Positions 32,350 through 45,568 of a stretch of DNA of 64,000 nt are shown here, piece by piece (within the stretch, counting starts at the first letter, position 1; every line of letters starts with the position of its first letter). The notes beneath the pieces are model-generated. The model saw only the letters and a list, made by a program, of their open reading frames with translations, did not search any database and was not told the DNA's origin. Location of the stretch: positions 21,081,522-21,145,521 of the forward strand of contig AP025045.1 of NCBI GenBank assembly GCA_036186865.1, read 5' to 3'. Origin of the DNA: Eustoma russellianum (lineage: Eukaryota > Streptophyta > Magnoliopsida > Gentianales > Gentianaceae). Made by a program: the position numbers and the translations under genes.

Positions 32350-35300
32350 TGTTGTACCCCAACGATCATGTACATGAAAACTATGAATATGAGACGGAAT
32401 GAAAGCGACAATTTCTTCTAGCGCGTGTTACTTAAGTCAACTTAACCCTCTTTACTTAATTATTATTGAGGTGATACCAAGCCAATTTAAATAAGGAAAC
32501 TTCAAGAAAGTAGTATAGGAAATATACAGTTATATGAATGATACATAACATTATGTATGTATGTGCGTGTATATGATATATGTGCGTATAAAATGTGTAA
32601 ATACCTACATGTGTATACATAGGAAGGTATAAATTTACAATCTAGTACACGAACATATAGGCGTGTATATACATACATATATATATATATACATGCACAT
32701 GTTAATCTTAGAATATGATAAAATAAAGGAAACAATATAGTACATGAATTAAAATTTCAAGAAATATCAAGATGCCCAAGAAGCTCAAAAATTTTGGCCA
32801 AGACATGTAAGGGTTCTAGAATTCTCTAGCCAATTTTATTAGTCAAAATAATTACTTAAATCCTACTACACCATTAAGACAAGAATTTATTATGCAAAGA
32901 ATAAATAGAAAATAAAGTAGACATGCATTTAAGGAATAAGTAAGACAACTCATTAAAGGAAGAGGTAGTATGGTTGAGGCCATAAAGACCCCAACCAAAA
33001 CCGCCCCCTTAAGTGTCTAGACATGGAGGATTTTTAAATCCTACCATGGTTACTTTTTCCCTTAAACCAAGGTTAAGATAACCATGATTTGATAAAGTAA
33101 CTTGGGTTAGCACCAAAGTAACCATAGTTGGAATAAAGTAACCAAGGTTATACTAACCTAACCTTGATTAACACTCATGAGAACCCTAACCCTCCTAATT
33201 CTCCCTCCAAAACCGTCCCCCCTTCCTAAGCCCCTAGCATGTTTTAAACCCTTCTAGAAACATCTACCTTCTTGTCCTCTTGAGACTCCTCTCAAGACAC
33301 ATTCAAGCAAGAGCAACACTTAGCAAAAATTCCCTCATCTCCCACCACAAATATTTCGGCCCCTTCATCTTGGAGGATAGGAGTTCAACTTCACTTTCAA
33401 GACTCAAGAAGACATCTAGGTAAGTCTTGTTCCAAGCTTCCTTAAGTGAATTCTTATTTGGTGAAGAATGAAGCTCACATGAACTTCTTCTCTCCATGCC
33501 AAAACCGTGACATCCATGGTCCAATAGGTGAAAGCCTTCAACTTTTATAGGTGGTGTTATATTGAGGTGCTTGCATCTCCATTCCAATCTCATTTTGGTA
33601 AGATGCTCTAGCCTCAAACCCATCCTATTTCCTCTATTGAATAAAGACTAATCTTTTCCTTTCATTTCCATCAAAACCGTATGCTCAAGGTAAGGAAGGA
33701 GAAGGATTTCAACTCAACTCACTCCATAACCAAGCAAAGACAAGAGCTTTAGCTTGAAGAGGCAAGTATACAATGATCTCTCATGATTTATTTAAAGAGT
33801 TTGTGACTTGAATGCTTAGAAGTTCTTAAGATATGATCTTTAGTTGAATGTCTTAAGTTGAGACTATATCTTAGTGATTCCCTAAGAACAATGCCTTGCA
33901 TGTGATTTATTCCTTTAAAGATGAAGTCTTTTCCTATATGCTATATGAAATAAGGCTGACCTAGAGTGAAATTAAGTTCACCTAAGTAGGTCTAGACAAG
34001 ATTGACTTGTGAATGTAACACAAAAGGGTCCTAAGGAAAGAATACATGGGAAAGCTTGGAGCTTTATGAGGTTGTTGGTAAGTTTAGATTAAGATGACTC
34101 TTGAATATGAATGCATGCTTGGATATGTGTTGTAAAATGTGGTTAAGGCAACACACAAGTTTCGGCCCAAAGTATTGAGTGAAAACATGGACACTTGACT
34201 TGGATAAAATGATAAAAATGGCAAACCACTTGAAGTGGACAGAATAGAGTGACGTTTTAAACAGTTTAAGAACTGACCTTACAAACCTTCAATGAAGCTA
34301 ATTTTTGATACAAAGTTAGCCTTATGAGTGTAGCCCAAATGAGAGTTGTAATTTTGTTAAAATAAGCTAAGGATTATTTTTAAGAAATTATGCGGTAAAA
34401 CTGCTCTAGTAGAAAATTCTAGAGATGGGCAAAATTGATCACTGGATTCAACGAATTAAAAGAGGACCTTGTGGACCTTCAATAAATCTGATTTGTGTCA
34501 CAGAGCTAGTCCCATGAGTGTATCAGAGATGAGAATTGGAATTTCGGTAAAATAAGTTATGGTTAATTTTTAATAAAATAATTAGTGAGACTGCTCAGGC
34601 TGTAAATTCTGGAACATGACAGAATGGTGTAGCGTTTTGAACGGCTGGAAAAGAGACCTTGTAGAGGACCAATAAAGCGGATATCCGGCATGGTAATAAT
34701 AATATGAGTGTAGTGAACCTTTCAACTGGAATTTTGGTAAAAAAAGCTCTGGATTATTTTATATGAATTAATTAGTCAAACTGCTCAACTGAAATCACTG
34801 GAACCAACCTGAAGCTTAGTAACGATTTTATGGACTCTGAAAGGGGACTTAGAGATATGAAAATAGGCTAAATTTCGGTAGGATACTAGTTCCACATGTT
34901 TATGATTTGTGTGAGTTGGAATTTCTGAAAAACGAATCTTGGATTTGCCGCAATTGAATTTTTAGTAGAATATGTCAGTTCAGTTTCAGCACTTAATCCG
35001 TTTCGGAAGTTAATTTAATGAGCCTTTTATGGTTAGTGAAATAATCTGAAATTTTTACGACATGTATCTAAGATTCCACCAAACGTATTTGTGACAAAAA
35101 AAATTATGGAAATGGACCTAATTGGTTAGCTTAACCGCCCTATGAATATGAAGTAAAAGTCTGGAAATATTTAGCTTCCAAACTCATGTATGTTGATATG
35201 TTATTAGGAATGCATACGATTATTCATGTCATGACTTGCATTGCATATCACTACATGTATCACGCATGATCATGAAACTGATTTTCATAGATTTTATGAT

Positions 35301-35420
35301 GCAAGCAAGTTTTACAAGCGACTACGTTTTCGTTATGCATGAAAAGTTTTTACGGTCCCATGTTTCTAAAAGAAAGCTTCATGATTCCTTTGCCGGCCAA
35401 GCATGCGACTAAACCGACTC

Positions 35421-35622
35421 CAGACCCGGGGTTAATTGGTTTGATGACATGATATGTTCTGGACCCGTTCAGATCCGGGGTTAATTGATCCGATATCTGT
35501 TCTGGACCCATTCAGATCCGGGGTTAATTGATCTGATATCTGTTCTGGACCCGTTCAGGCCCGGGGTTAATTGGTCTGATGATATGTTCTGGACCCGCTC
35601 AGATCCGGGGTTAATTGATCTG
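35421..35622 (+). repeat. Stem-loop array in the E6 5' LTR
   Basis: Stems in order: CAGACC/GGTTTG (35421-35426, 35438-35443), CAGATC/GATCCG (35470-35475, 35487-35492), CAGATC/GATCTG (35513-35518, 35530-35535), CAGGCC/GGTCTG (35556-35561, 35573-35578, one G-T pair) and CAGATC/GATCTG (35600-35605, 35617-35622). The E6 middle LTR has the same array at 44506-44707. Confidence 0.85.
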
Positions 35623-35902
35623 ACACTCTGTTTTTATGACACGTTACTTTATGGGACCAAAATGATGTTTTGACATGACATGACATCATGCATTGCATCT
35701 TGCATAATTCACGATCATGAGGACATGTTGCATGTTACAGTTAATGGTTATAAATTATTATTGGTATAGCATTACCTAAAAAAAACAAAACATGCTTAAG
35801 CCGAATGCCAAGTAAGTTCACGATCCAAGGTCAGGTATGGTATAGCATTCCCTAAAAACATGCTTAAGTCGATCGTCAAGTAAGTACATGATCCAGGATC
35901 AG

Positions 35903-36085
35903 GTATGAATTGTGATTATTTGAGGTTTTGGGGTAATACATTCATGTTATGATTCTTTACGTATTTCATGGTAGTTTATTGTATTCTTGCTGGGTGATTT
36001 TTATCACTCACACTTTATTTTTCCCCAGAGCCGGATAATGCCAAGATAGAATGGATCAAGGACAAGCCGAGAGTACTTATCCATA
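35903..36085 (+). other. LTR intron (35903-36028) and degenerate exon, E6 5' LTR
   Basis: Donor ATCAG|GTATGA, acceptor TTTTTCCCCAG|AG, intron 126 nt. The exon begins P-D-N-A-K-I-E-W-I, but here two Glu codons are Lys (KDK in place of EDE) and a one-base loss after GTA breaks the VPYP end. The E6 middle and third LTRs keep the intact exon. Confidence 0.5.
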
Positions 36086-36409
36086 GGCGAGGAGCATGAA
36101 GGGAGCTAAGCTTAAGGACTTTTGTGCTGCCAAGAAGTTTTGTATTATGACTATGATGGAACTCTCTGGATTTCGGTTATGTCATTTTGTGGGACTACTA
36201 CTTTTGGAAACTCAATAATTTAGTAATGCATGTTTATTTTGAAAAGTTTTAATTCTGCCGAAATTTTACTACCATGTTGAATGTTGGCATGGGAGTCCAC
36301 AACTTATGTTATGGATGTTCGCATGTTATGCATGACGCCTTGTACTCTCCTCAGTGAAGTACGGCGGGTGCACCGTATCCGGACGAGGCCGGGTGTGGGG
36401 CGCTACAGG

Positions 36410-36421
36410 TGGTATCAGAGC
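36410..36421 (+). promoter_or_regulatory. E6 primer-binding site (initiator Met tRNA)
   Basis: TGGTATCAGAGC two bases after the LTR. About 290 bases of untranslated leader follow to the gag ATG at 36711. Confidence 0.95.
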
Positions 36422-36710
36422 CCAGGCTCTAGATTTTGGGCAGAACGTAGGACTAAGTTATGATCTTAGCAATCTAAGTTTGATCTTAGACCTAAGTCAT
36501 GATCTTAGATGAGTGATGACCTTAGACTAGGACCACGTAGACCGGGTTTAGGATGTAACTTAATAAAGAATCCCGAACTATGAAAGTTAGGTCTATGACG
36601 TAAGACGTGCCCTTTCCCCTTGTATTTTAAAATTTTCGAATTATGGTCCTTGGTCAAATAATTTGATGTTATTCCGATATTCTAAATAGATGATAAACCC
36701 ATAGGTGCAG

Positions 36711-37886
36711 ATGGTGAGACCACATGGCAGACCCTCGAGGGCACGACCAGCTGCTCAGGAGCCCATTCCTCCACCACCTGAACAGGTCCCGCCGCCACCT
36801 CAGCCGGACCAGGATCCTCCAGCACAGAATAATCCGCCACCGGCTCCACAGGCACCTGTTCCTCCGGCCATCCCAGATATGAATGCTTTCCAGGCCTTTT
36901 GTCAAGTCGTTACGCAAATAGGCAAGTCCTAATTCATCAGAATGCCCCACCTCAGCCACATCAGCTAGTAAGGAATGCTCAGTACTATTTTGAGAAGCTC
37001 AAGAGGGCTAATGTACCACCGTTTGAGGGAAAACCTGACCCAGATACTGCGGAGAAGTGGCTAGATGAAGTTGAAAATTGTTTTGAGCTAATTTAAGCCC
37101 CAGAGGAGATGAAGGCTCAGGCTATCAGACCTTTCTTAATCAGTGAAGCTAATCAATGGTGGAAGACGAATCTGCAACCTTTGCCCAGACCGATTACTTG
37201 GGAAAGATTTCTGCAAGAATTTCATAAGTTCTATATCCATCCGTCAGTCAAATTGCAAAAGAGGCATGAGTTTGAATCTCTGAAGCAATAGTCGGGTATG
37301 ACAGTAGCTGAGTATGCAAATAAGTTCATCGCACTTGGAAGGTTTCAGCCTGTTACTATGAATGATGAGGAAACGAAAATGCTGAAGTTTGAAAGAGGTC
37401 TAAACCCAAGAATTAGGACATGGTTGGTAAATGCAAATCCTGCCAATTTTGGAGCACTTCTGGATGCATGCTACCGTATAGAGAGAGATATTATACGAAG
37501 AGATGATGTGGGCCAAAAGCGAAAAAGACAAGGGACCGGAAATGAGAAGTATAGGAAAATGGCTAAGAAGAATTTCAGAGGATCCATTCGTCAGGGACAA
37601 TCTCAAGGACAGAATCAGCGACGCAAGCAAAACCAAAATAATCAGGCCCTATCTCAGCAGCCAGCAATACCAGTATGCCCTCATTACCAGAAGAAGCACG
37701 TGGGAGAGTGTATGTGGAAGACAGGTAAGTGCTTTGGATGCGGAAAGGGTGGTCATATGATTAAGGATTGCCCGGAAAAGGGAGCACAACCACAACAACA
37801 ACAAAGGACCCAGCGGCCACGTGCAAATGCAAGGGTGCACGCTATGACCGATGCTGATGTTGAAGAGACCGCTGACGTAGTGACTG
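36711..37886 (+). pseudogene. gag: E6 gag exon, disrupted
   Basis: ATG at 36711 follows GTGCAG. A Pro-rich N-terminus precedes the capsid region, the basic linker and two zinc knuckles: the first has Tyr for Cys (CPHYQKKHVGEC), the second is intact (CFGCGKGGHMIKDC). Breaks: a one-base loss near 36922 (VVTQIG-K-S), TAA at 37094-37096 and TAG at 37289-37291. The rest is open to VVTG at the donor. Lengths and order match E4 closely. Confidence 0.9.
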
Positions 37887-37968
37887 GTAAGATTTAAAGC
37901 TTTATGTCTTCAATACCTTTCACTTATGCATAACTATCATATTGCTTAGAAAAACGTGCATGGTTCAG
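37887..37968 (+). other. E6 intron 1 at the Gag/protease junction (82 bp)
   Basis: ACTG|GTAAGATTT to TGGTTCAG|GAAC, same positions and phase as E4. The in-frame TAA lies within the intron. Confidence 0.8.
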
Positions 37969-38810
37969 GAACTATCCTAGTGTGTAGCATACCTACAAAT
38001 GTGTTGTTCGACAGTGGCGCTAGCCACTCATTTATCTCAAGGAAATTTGCTAAGAATATCGATCATGATCCAGTCCGATTAGATTCACCTTATAGAGTAC
38101 AAGCAGCTGGCGACCAGGTGCTTGTTTCCCATCATATATTCAGGAATTGTGCCCTGGAGTTTAATGACCAGTTGTTTGAGGCCAATTTGATTCCCATATC
38201 TATGAGTGATTTTGACGTGATTCTCGGAATGGATTGGCTCTCAAAGAATCATGCTCACATTGACTGCCGAAGCAGGCAAGTTATCATTAAGAACCCAGCT
38301 CGAGAAGAGATGTCATTCCAAGGAGGAACTAAGTTAAAGAAACCATCCAAGAAAGTCTTTGTTAACGCAGCTCGTGCCAGCCAAGCATTAAAGAAAGGTC
38401 ATGAAGGATTCTTGGTTTATGTTCTAAGTGCTGAACAAGAAAGCCCTACCCTTGCACAAGTCCCAGTTGTTAATGAATACCCTGATGTATTTCCTGATGA
38501 TCTGCCTGGATTACCTCCTGATCGCGAGATTGCTTTTGAAATAAACCTTGTTCCCGGAGCTGAACCCATATCTAAAGCCCTTTATCGCATGGCACCTGCG
38601 GAACTAAAGGAGCTAAAGGAACAGTTACATGAACTGTTAGAAAGTAAACTCATCCGCCCCAGTGTTTCACCTTGGGGTGCTCCGGTGCTATTCGTGAAAA
38701 AGAAAGATGGAAGTATGCGCTTATGCATCGATTACGGGGAGCTCAACAAAATCACCATAAAGAACAAGTACCCATTACCACGGATTGATGATTTATTCGA
38801 CCAGCTCAGG
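37969..38810 (+). pseudogene. pol: E6 protease and N-terminal RT exon (open, part of a broken polyprotein)
   Basis: This segment has no stop or frameshift. It has VLFDSGASHSFISRKFAK (aspartic protease), FDVILGMDWLSKNHAHIDC (protease flap/C-terminal region), the linker VNEYPDVFPDDLPGLPPDREI and the RT N-terminus (SPWGAPVLFVKKKDGSMR, ELNKITIKNKYPLPRIDDLFDQLR). It ends AGG at the intron 2 donor. It is classed as pseudogene because the flanking exons carry stops. Confidence 0.88.
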
Positions 38811-38884
38811 GTAAGTAACTCGTAAGTTTTAACTTGACTAAGATTTAAATCCTTTAAAACCCTACCTAAAGCATTTTAATGCAG
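38811..38884 (+). other. E6 intron 2 inside RT (74 bp)
   Basis: Donor AGG|GTAAGT, acceptor TTTTAATGCAG|GGATC, joining QLR to GSRIFSKI. It reads TAA in frame if retained. Confidence 0.82.
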
Positions 38885-41410
38885 GGATCTCGAATTTTTA
38901 GTAAGATTGACTTACGATCTGGATACTTTCAACTGAAGATTAAGGCGGAAGATGTCCCTAAGATTGCTTTCAGAACCCGCTATGGACACTATGAATTCTT
39001 AGTCATGTCTTTTTGTTTGACCAATGCCCCTGCCGCCTTTATGGATCTCATGAATCGAATCTTCCAAGAGTAGTTGGACAAGTTCGTAGTGGTCTTCATA
39101 GACGACATCCTGATTTATTCACCCGACGAAGAGACTCACGCAGCCCATTTGAGGACAGTCTTGAATATTCTAAGAGCAAGACAGTTGTATGCCAAGTTTA
39201 GCAAATGTGAGTTTTGGCTGCGAAGTGTATCATTCCTTGGTCATGTGATTTCAGAAGATGGGATTTTGGTGGATCCCAAGAAAATTGAAGCTATCATGGA
39301 ATGGCTCAGGCCAACAAATGTTACTGAAGTGAGAAGTTTTCTTGGACTAGCCAGATATTACAGGAAGTTTGTGGAAGGATTTTCAAGGATAGGTGTTCCC
39401 CTCACTAGATTGACACAAAAGAAGACCAAGTTTGAGTGGAGTGCCGATTGTGAAAAGAGTTTCTCGGAGCTAAAAGCAAAGTTGACATCCGCTCCTATCC
39501 TAGCTCACCCCACTCCTGGTGAAAAGTACGTAGTGTACAGCGATGCTTCGAAGAATGGTCTCGGATGCGTCCTTATGCAGAATGACAAAGTGATAGCCTA
39601 TGCATCCCGACAGTTGAAACCCTTTGAGCAAAACTATCCTATCTATGATCTTGAACTTGCCGCAGTGGTATTTGCGTTAAAGATATGGAGGCACTATTTA
39701 TATGGTGAAAAGTGCGAGATCTACACAGACCACAAGAGCCTAAAGTACCTCTTTACCCAGAAAGAGCTTAATATGCGGCAACGTAGATGGTTGGAACTGA
39801 TCAAAGATTATGATCTCTCCATTCAGTATCATCCAGGAAAAGCTAACAAAGTCGCTGATGCCCTAAGCCGAAAAACAACCCACCCACGGCAACCACCTCT
39901 TCAGCGAGATATGGAAGAATTTGGCCTAGAAGAAGTAGACTCAATCGATGAAGTTCTAGCCAAGTTAGTTCTTGTTCATTCATTAATTGATAAGATCAAG
40001 GAGAGTCAAGGACTTGATGAAAACTTAAGGAAGGTCAAGGAAAGGATGGAAGAAAAGCCGCGAGATGACTTTGAGATTCGTAGTGATGGCAGTTTATGGT
40101 ATCAAGGACGGTTATGTGTCCCCGAAAACAAAGAAATTAAGGACGAAGTCTTGATGGAAGCTCATAACTCTCGATTATCTATACATCCTGGAGCTAATAA
40201 GATGTATCAAGATCTCAAGCAAAAGTTTTGGTGGCCCGGTATGAAGAAACAAATAGCAGAATTTGTTGAGCGATGTTTGATCTGCCAAAGAGTAAAAGCC
40301 GAACACCAAAGACCTGCTAGATTGTTACAACCCTTGGAAGTGCCAGAATGGAAATGGGATCACATCACCATGGACTTTGTGACTGACCTACCCAAGACTA
40401 AGTATGGGAATGATGCTATATGGGTCATTGTGGATCGTTTGACTAAGTCTGCTCACTTCTTGGCTATGACAATAAAAGCATCTATGGAGAAGTTAGCCTC
40501 TATGTATATTGATCAGATTGTCTGTTTACATGGAGTGCCCATCAGCATTGTATGCGACCGTGACCCCGGATTTACTTCGAGATTTTGGACTGCCTTTCAA
40601 AAGGCAATGGGCACAAAGATAAGAATGAGTTCCGCGTTTCATCCTCAAACAGATGGACAATCAGAAAGAACAATCCAAACCCTTGAGGATATGCTACGCG
40701 CTTACATTCTTGATTTTGGAGGAAGTTGGGATAAAAGCCTTAAGCTCGTTGAGTTTTCTTATAATAATAGCTTCCGCAGATCCATCGGAATGGCACCTTA
40801 TGAGGCATTGTATGGACGCAAATGTCGGTCCCCACTCTATTGGGACAAGATTGGAGATAAAATCTACATAGGACCCGACATTGTTGAGCAAACACGAGAG
40901 AAGGTAAAGTTAGTCCAGCAAAGACTAAGAGCAACACAAGATAGAACGAAGATATGGGCAGATGAAAGAAGGAGACCTTTAGAATTACAAGAAGGAGAGA
41001 AAGTCTTTCTGAAGGTTTCTCCGACCAAAGGAGTTAAGAGATTTGGCATCAAAGGAAAACTAAGCCCAAGATTTGTGGGACCTTATGAAGTGCTTGAAAG
41101 AATAGGTGAGGTTGCGTACCGCTTAGCATTGCCACCATCTCTTTCTCAGTTGCATGATGTATTCCATGTTTCTCAACTCCGTCGATATGTATATGACCCA
41201 AGCCACATCCTTGAAGATCAACAGTTGAAGGTTGAAAAAGATGTAACTTATGAGTAGGAACCTTTAAGGATAGTTGATCGGAAAGAGAAGGCATTGAGGA
41301 AGAGATCCATACCCCTGGTGAAGGTGCAATGGAAGCATCATTCGGAAGAAGAAGCAACATGGGAAACAGAAGAAGATATGAGGAATAGATACCCCCATCT
41401 TTTTGACTAG
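38885..41410 (+). pseudogene. pol: E6 RT, RNase H, integrase and chromodomain-like tail, two stops
   Basis: RT (FSKIDLRSGYFQ; MSFCLTNAPAAF has Cys for the usual Gly) is interrupted by TAG at 39071-39073, then continues VVVFIDDILIYSPDEET with the catalytic Asp pair. RNase H (YVVYSDASKNGLGC, IYTDHKSLKYLF, ADALSRK) follows. Integrase HHCC (SIHPGANKMYQDL ... CLICQRVKAEH) and core (TMDFVTDLP, VCDRDPGF, FHPQTDGQSERTIQTLE) are complete, as is GPY/F (KLSPRFVGPYEVLERIGEV). A TAG at 41255-41257 replaces a Glu codon before the chromodomain-like tail (VKVQWKHHS, EEATWE, YPHLFD), which ends at 41408-41410. Open between the two stops for 727 codons. Confidence 0.92.
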
Positions 41411-41416
41411 TTCTGA

Positions 41417-41452
41417 AGTTTCGAGGACGAAACTCATGATCAGGGGGGAGGA
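41417..41452 (+). promoter_or_regulatory. E6 pre-PPT hairpin and polypurine tract
   Basis: AGTTTCG-AGGA-CGAAACT (41417-41434) precedes CAGGGGGGAGGA (41441-41452), which abuts the LTR at 41453. Confidence 0.85.
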
Positions 41453-44400
41453 TGTTGTACCCCAACGATCATGTACATGAAAACTATGAATATGAGACGG
41501 AATGAAAGCGACAATTTCTTCTAGCGCGTGTTACTTAAGTCAACTTAACCCTATTTACTTAATTATTATTGAGGTGATACCAAGCCAATTTAAATAAGGA
41601 AACTTCAAGAAAGTAGTATAGGAAATATAGAGTTATATGAATGATACATAACATTATGTATGTATGTGCGTGTATATGATATATGTGCATATAAAATGTA
41701 TAAATACATACATTTGTATACATAGGAAGGTATAAATTTACAATCTAGTACACGAACATATAGGTGTGTATATACATATACATGCACATGTTAATCTTAG
41801 AATATGATAAAATAAAGGAAACAATATAGTACATGAATTAAAATTTCAAGAAATATCAAGATGCCCAAGAAGCTCAAAAATTTCGGCCAAGACATGTAAG
41901 GTTTCTAGAATTCTCTAGTCAATTTTATTAGTCAAAATACTTAAAGCCTACTACACCATTAATACAAGAAGTTATTATGCAAAGAATAAATAGAAAATAA
42001 AGTAGACATGCATTTAAGGAACAAGTAAGACAACTCATTAAAGGAAGAGGTAGTATGGTTGAGGCCATAAAGACCCCAACCAAAACCGCCCCCTTAAGTG
42101 TCTAGACATGGAGGATTTTTAAATCCTACCATGGTTACTTTTTCCCTTAAACCAAGGTTAAGATAACCATGATTTGATAAAGTAACTTGGGTTAGCACCA
42201 AAGTAACCATAGTTGGAATAAAGTAACCAAGGTTATACTAACCTAACATTGATTAACACTCATGAGAACCCTAACCCTCCTAATTCTCCCTCCAAAACCG
42301 TCCCCCATTCCTAAGCCCCTAGCATGTTTTAAACCCTTCTAGAAACATCTACCTTCTTGTCGTCTTGAGACTCCTCTCAAGACACATTCAAGCAAGAGCA
42401 ACACTTAGCAAAAATTCCCTCATCTCCCACCACAAATATTTCGGCCCCTTCATCTTGGAGGATAGGAGTTCAACTTCACTTTCAAGACTCAAGAAGACAT
42501 CTAGGTAAGTCTTGTTCCAAGCTTCCTTAAGTGAATTCTTATTTGGTGAAGAATGAAGCTCACATGAACTCCTTCTCTCCATGCCAAAACCGTGACATCC
42601 ATGGTCCAATAGGTGAAAGCCTTCAACGTTTCTAGGTGGTGTTATATTGAGGTGCTTGCATCTTCATTCCAAGCTCATTTTGGTAAGATGCTCTAGCCTC
42701 AAACCCATCCTATTTCCTCTATTGAATAAAGACTAATCTTTTCCTTTCATTTCCATCAAAACCGTATGCTCAAGGTAAGGAATGAGAAGGATTTCAACTC
42801 AACTCACTCCATAACCAATCAAAGACAAGAGATTTAGCTTGAAGAGGCAAGTATACAATGATGTCTCATGATTTATTTAAAGAGTTTGTTACTTGAATGC
42901 TTAGAAGTTCTTAAGATATGATCTTTAGTTGAATGTCTTTAGTTGAGACTATATCTTAGTGATTCCCTAAGAACAATGCCTTGCATGTGATTTATTCCTT
43001 TAAAGATGAAGTCTTTTCCTATATGATATATGAAATAAGGCTAACCTAGAGTGAAATTAAGTTCACCTAAGTAGGTCTAGACAAGATTGACTTGTGAATG
43101 TAACACAAAAGGGTCCTAAGGAAAGAATACATGGGAAAGCTAGGAGCTTTATGAGGTTGTTGGTAAGTTTAGATTAAGATAACTCTTGAATGTGAATGCA
43201 TGCTTGAATATGTGTTTTAAAATGTGGTTAAGGCAACACACAAGTTTCGGCCCAAAGTATTGAGTGAAAACATGGACACTTGACTTGGATAAAATGATAA
43301 AAATGGCAAACCACTAGAAGTGGACAGAATAGAGTGACGTTTTAAACGGTTTAAGAACTGAACTTACAAATCTTCAATGAAGCTAATTTTTGGTACAAAG
43401 TTAGCCTTATGAGTGTAGCCCAAGTGAGAGTTGTAATTTCGTTAAAATAAGCTAAGAATTATTTTTAAGAAATTATGCGGTAAAACTGCTCCAGTAGAAA
43501 ATTCTGGAGCTGGGCAGAATTGATCACTGGTTTCAACGAATTAAAAGAGGACCTTGTGGACCTTCAATAAATCTGAATTTTGGCACAGAGCTAGTCCCAT
43601 GAGTGTAGCAGAGATAAGAGTTGGAATTTCGGTAAAATAAGTTATGGTTAATTTTTAATAAAATAATTAGTGAGACTGCTCAGGCTGTAAATTCTGGAAC
43701 ATGATAGAATGGTGTAACGTTTTGAACGGCTGGAAAAGCGACCTTGTAGAGGACCAATAAAGCTGATTTTCGGCATGGTAATAATACTATAAGTGTAGTG
43801 AACCTTCCAACTGGAATTTTGGTAAAAAAAAGCTCTGGATTATTTTATATGAATTAATTAGTCAAACTGCTCAACTGAAATCACTGGAACCAACCTGAAG
43901 CTTAGTAACGACTTTATGGACTCAGAAAGGGGACTTACAGATATGAAAATAGGCTAAATTTCGGTAGGATACTAGTTCCACATGTTTATGATTTGTGCGA
44001 GTTGGAATTTCTGAAAAACGAATCTCGGATTTGCCGCAATTGAATTTTTAGTAGAATATGTCAGTTCAGTTTCAGCACTTAATCCGTTTCGGAAGTTAAT
44101 TAAATGAGCCTTTTATGGTTAGTGAAATAATCTGAAATTTTTACGACATGTATCTAAGATTCCACCAAACGTATTTGTGACAAAAGAATTATGGAAATAG
44201 ACCTAATTGGTTAGCTTAACCGCCCTATGAATATGAAGTAAAAGTCCGGAAATATTTAGCTTTCAAACTCATGTATGTTGATATGTTATAAGGAATGCAT
44301 ACGATTATTCATGTCATGACTTGCATTGCATATCACTACATGTATCACGCATGATTATGAAACTGATTTTCATGGATTTTATGATGCAAGAAAGTTTTAC

Positions 44401-45495
44401 AAGCGACTACGTTTTCGTTATGCATGAAAAGTTTTTACGGTCCCATGTTTCTAAAAGAAAGCTTCATGATTCCTTTGCCGGCCAAGCATGCGACTAACCC
44501 GACTCCAGACCCAGGGTTAATTGGTCTGATGACATGATATGTTCTGGACCCGTTAAGATCCGGGGTTAATTGATCTGATATCTGTTCTGGACCCGTTCAG
44601 ATCCGGGGTTAATTGATCTGATATCTGTTCTGGACCCATTCAGGCCCGGGGTTAATTGGTCTGGTGATATATTCTGGACCCGCTCAGATCCCGGGTTAAT
44701 TGATCTGACACTCTGTTTTTATGACATGTTGCTTTATGGGACCAAAATGATGTTTTGACATGACATGACATCATGCATTGCATCTTGCATAATTCACAAT
44801 CATGAGGACATGTTGCATGTTACAGTTAATGGTTATAAGTTATTATTGGTATAGCATTACCTAAAAAAACAACAAAACATGCTTAAGCCAAACGCCAAGT
44901 AAGTTCAGGATCCAAGGTCAGGTATGGTATAGCATTCCCTAAAAACATGCTTAAGCCAATCGTCAAGTAAGTACAGGATCCAGGATCAAGTATGAATTAT
45001 GATTATTTGAGGTTTTGGGGTAATACATTCATGTTATGATTCTTTACGTATTTCATGGTAGTTTATTGTATTCTTGCTGGGTGTTTTTTATCACTCACAC
45101 TTTATTTTTCCCCAGAGCCGGATAATGCCAAGATAGAATGGATCGAGGACGAGCCGAGAGTACCTTATCCATAGGCGAGGAGCATGAAGGGAGCTAAGCT
45201 TAAGGACTTTTGTGCTGCCAAGAAGTTTTGTATTATGACTATGATGGAACTCTCTGGATTTTGGTTATGTCGTTTTGTGGGACTACTACTTTTGGGAACT
45301 CAGTAATTTAGTAATGCATGTTTATTTTGAAAAGTTTTAATTCTGCCGATATTTTACTACCATGTTGAATGTTGGCATGGGAGTCCACGACTTATGTTAT
45401 GGATGTTCGCATGTTATGCATGACGCCTTGTACTCTCCTCAGTGAAGTACGGCGGGTGCACCGTATCCGGACGAGGCCGGGTGTGGGGCGCTACA
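41453..45495 (+). repeat. Middle LTR of E6 (4043 bp)
   Basis: It pairs with 32350-36407 with scattered differences, clearly more than between the E2 LTRs. It carries the GGTTA/TAACC cluster (42125-42250), the stem-loop array (44506-44707) and the exon module. It is followed by interior sequence (GG plus a PBS), showing that this LTR once also acted as the left end of an interior. Confidence 0.92.
45116..45174 (+). other. Conserved LTR exon, E6 middle LTR (intact; also 45620-45678)
   Basis: After CCCCAG|AG the exon reads P-D-N-A then KIEWIEDEPRVPYP and TAG (45172-45174). The donor upstream is mutated here (ATCAAGTATG). The third LTR fragment repeats the intact exon at 45620-45678 (TAG 45676-45678). 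Confidence 0.5.
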
Positions 45496-45568
45496 GGTGG
45501 TATCAGAGCCCAGGCTCTAAATTTCGGGCAGAACGTAGGACTAAGTTATGATCTTAGCAATCTAAGTT
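45496..45568 (+). other. E6 residual interior start with a second PBS
   Basis: GG, TGGTATCAGAGC (45498-45509) and about 60 bases identical in layout to 36422-36478, cut off within AATCTAAGTT and joined to LTR sequence. AGTT at the join is a 4-base microhomology (LTR has TAGTTTATTG). Confidence 0.88.

Larger units (their letters stand above)
32350..36407 (+). repeat. 5' LTR of E6 (4058 bp)
   Basis: TGTTGTACCCC to GGGCGCTACA. It contains an AT-rich microsatellite (32540-32700), the GGTTA/TAACC cluster (33040-33175), donor ATCTAG|GTAAGT (33419/33420), five stem-loops (35421-35622), the duplicated donor unit (about 35760-35902) and the intron/exon module. Otherwise no gene is seen in this long stretch. 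Confidence 0.92.

Noticed and set aside
36281..36463. 60-codon ORFs recurring at 21702, 36281 and 45369.
   Set aside because: They cross the LTR end and PBS; similarity follows from conserved non-coding LTR ends.
36669..36959. Antisense ORFs opposite the gag Pro-rich region (also 47969-48310) and other antisense ORFs across pol.
   Set aside because: Shadow frames of gag/pol; composition reflects the complement of CCN codons.
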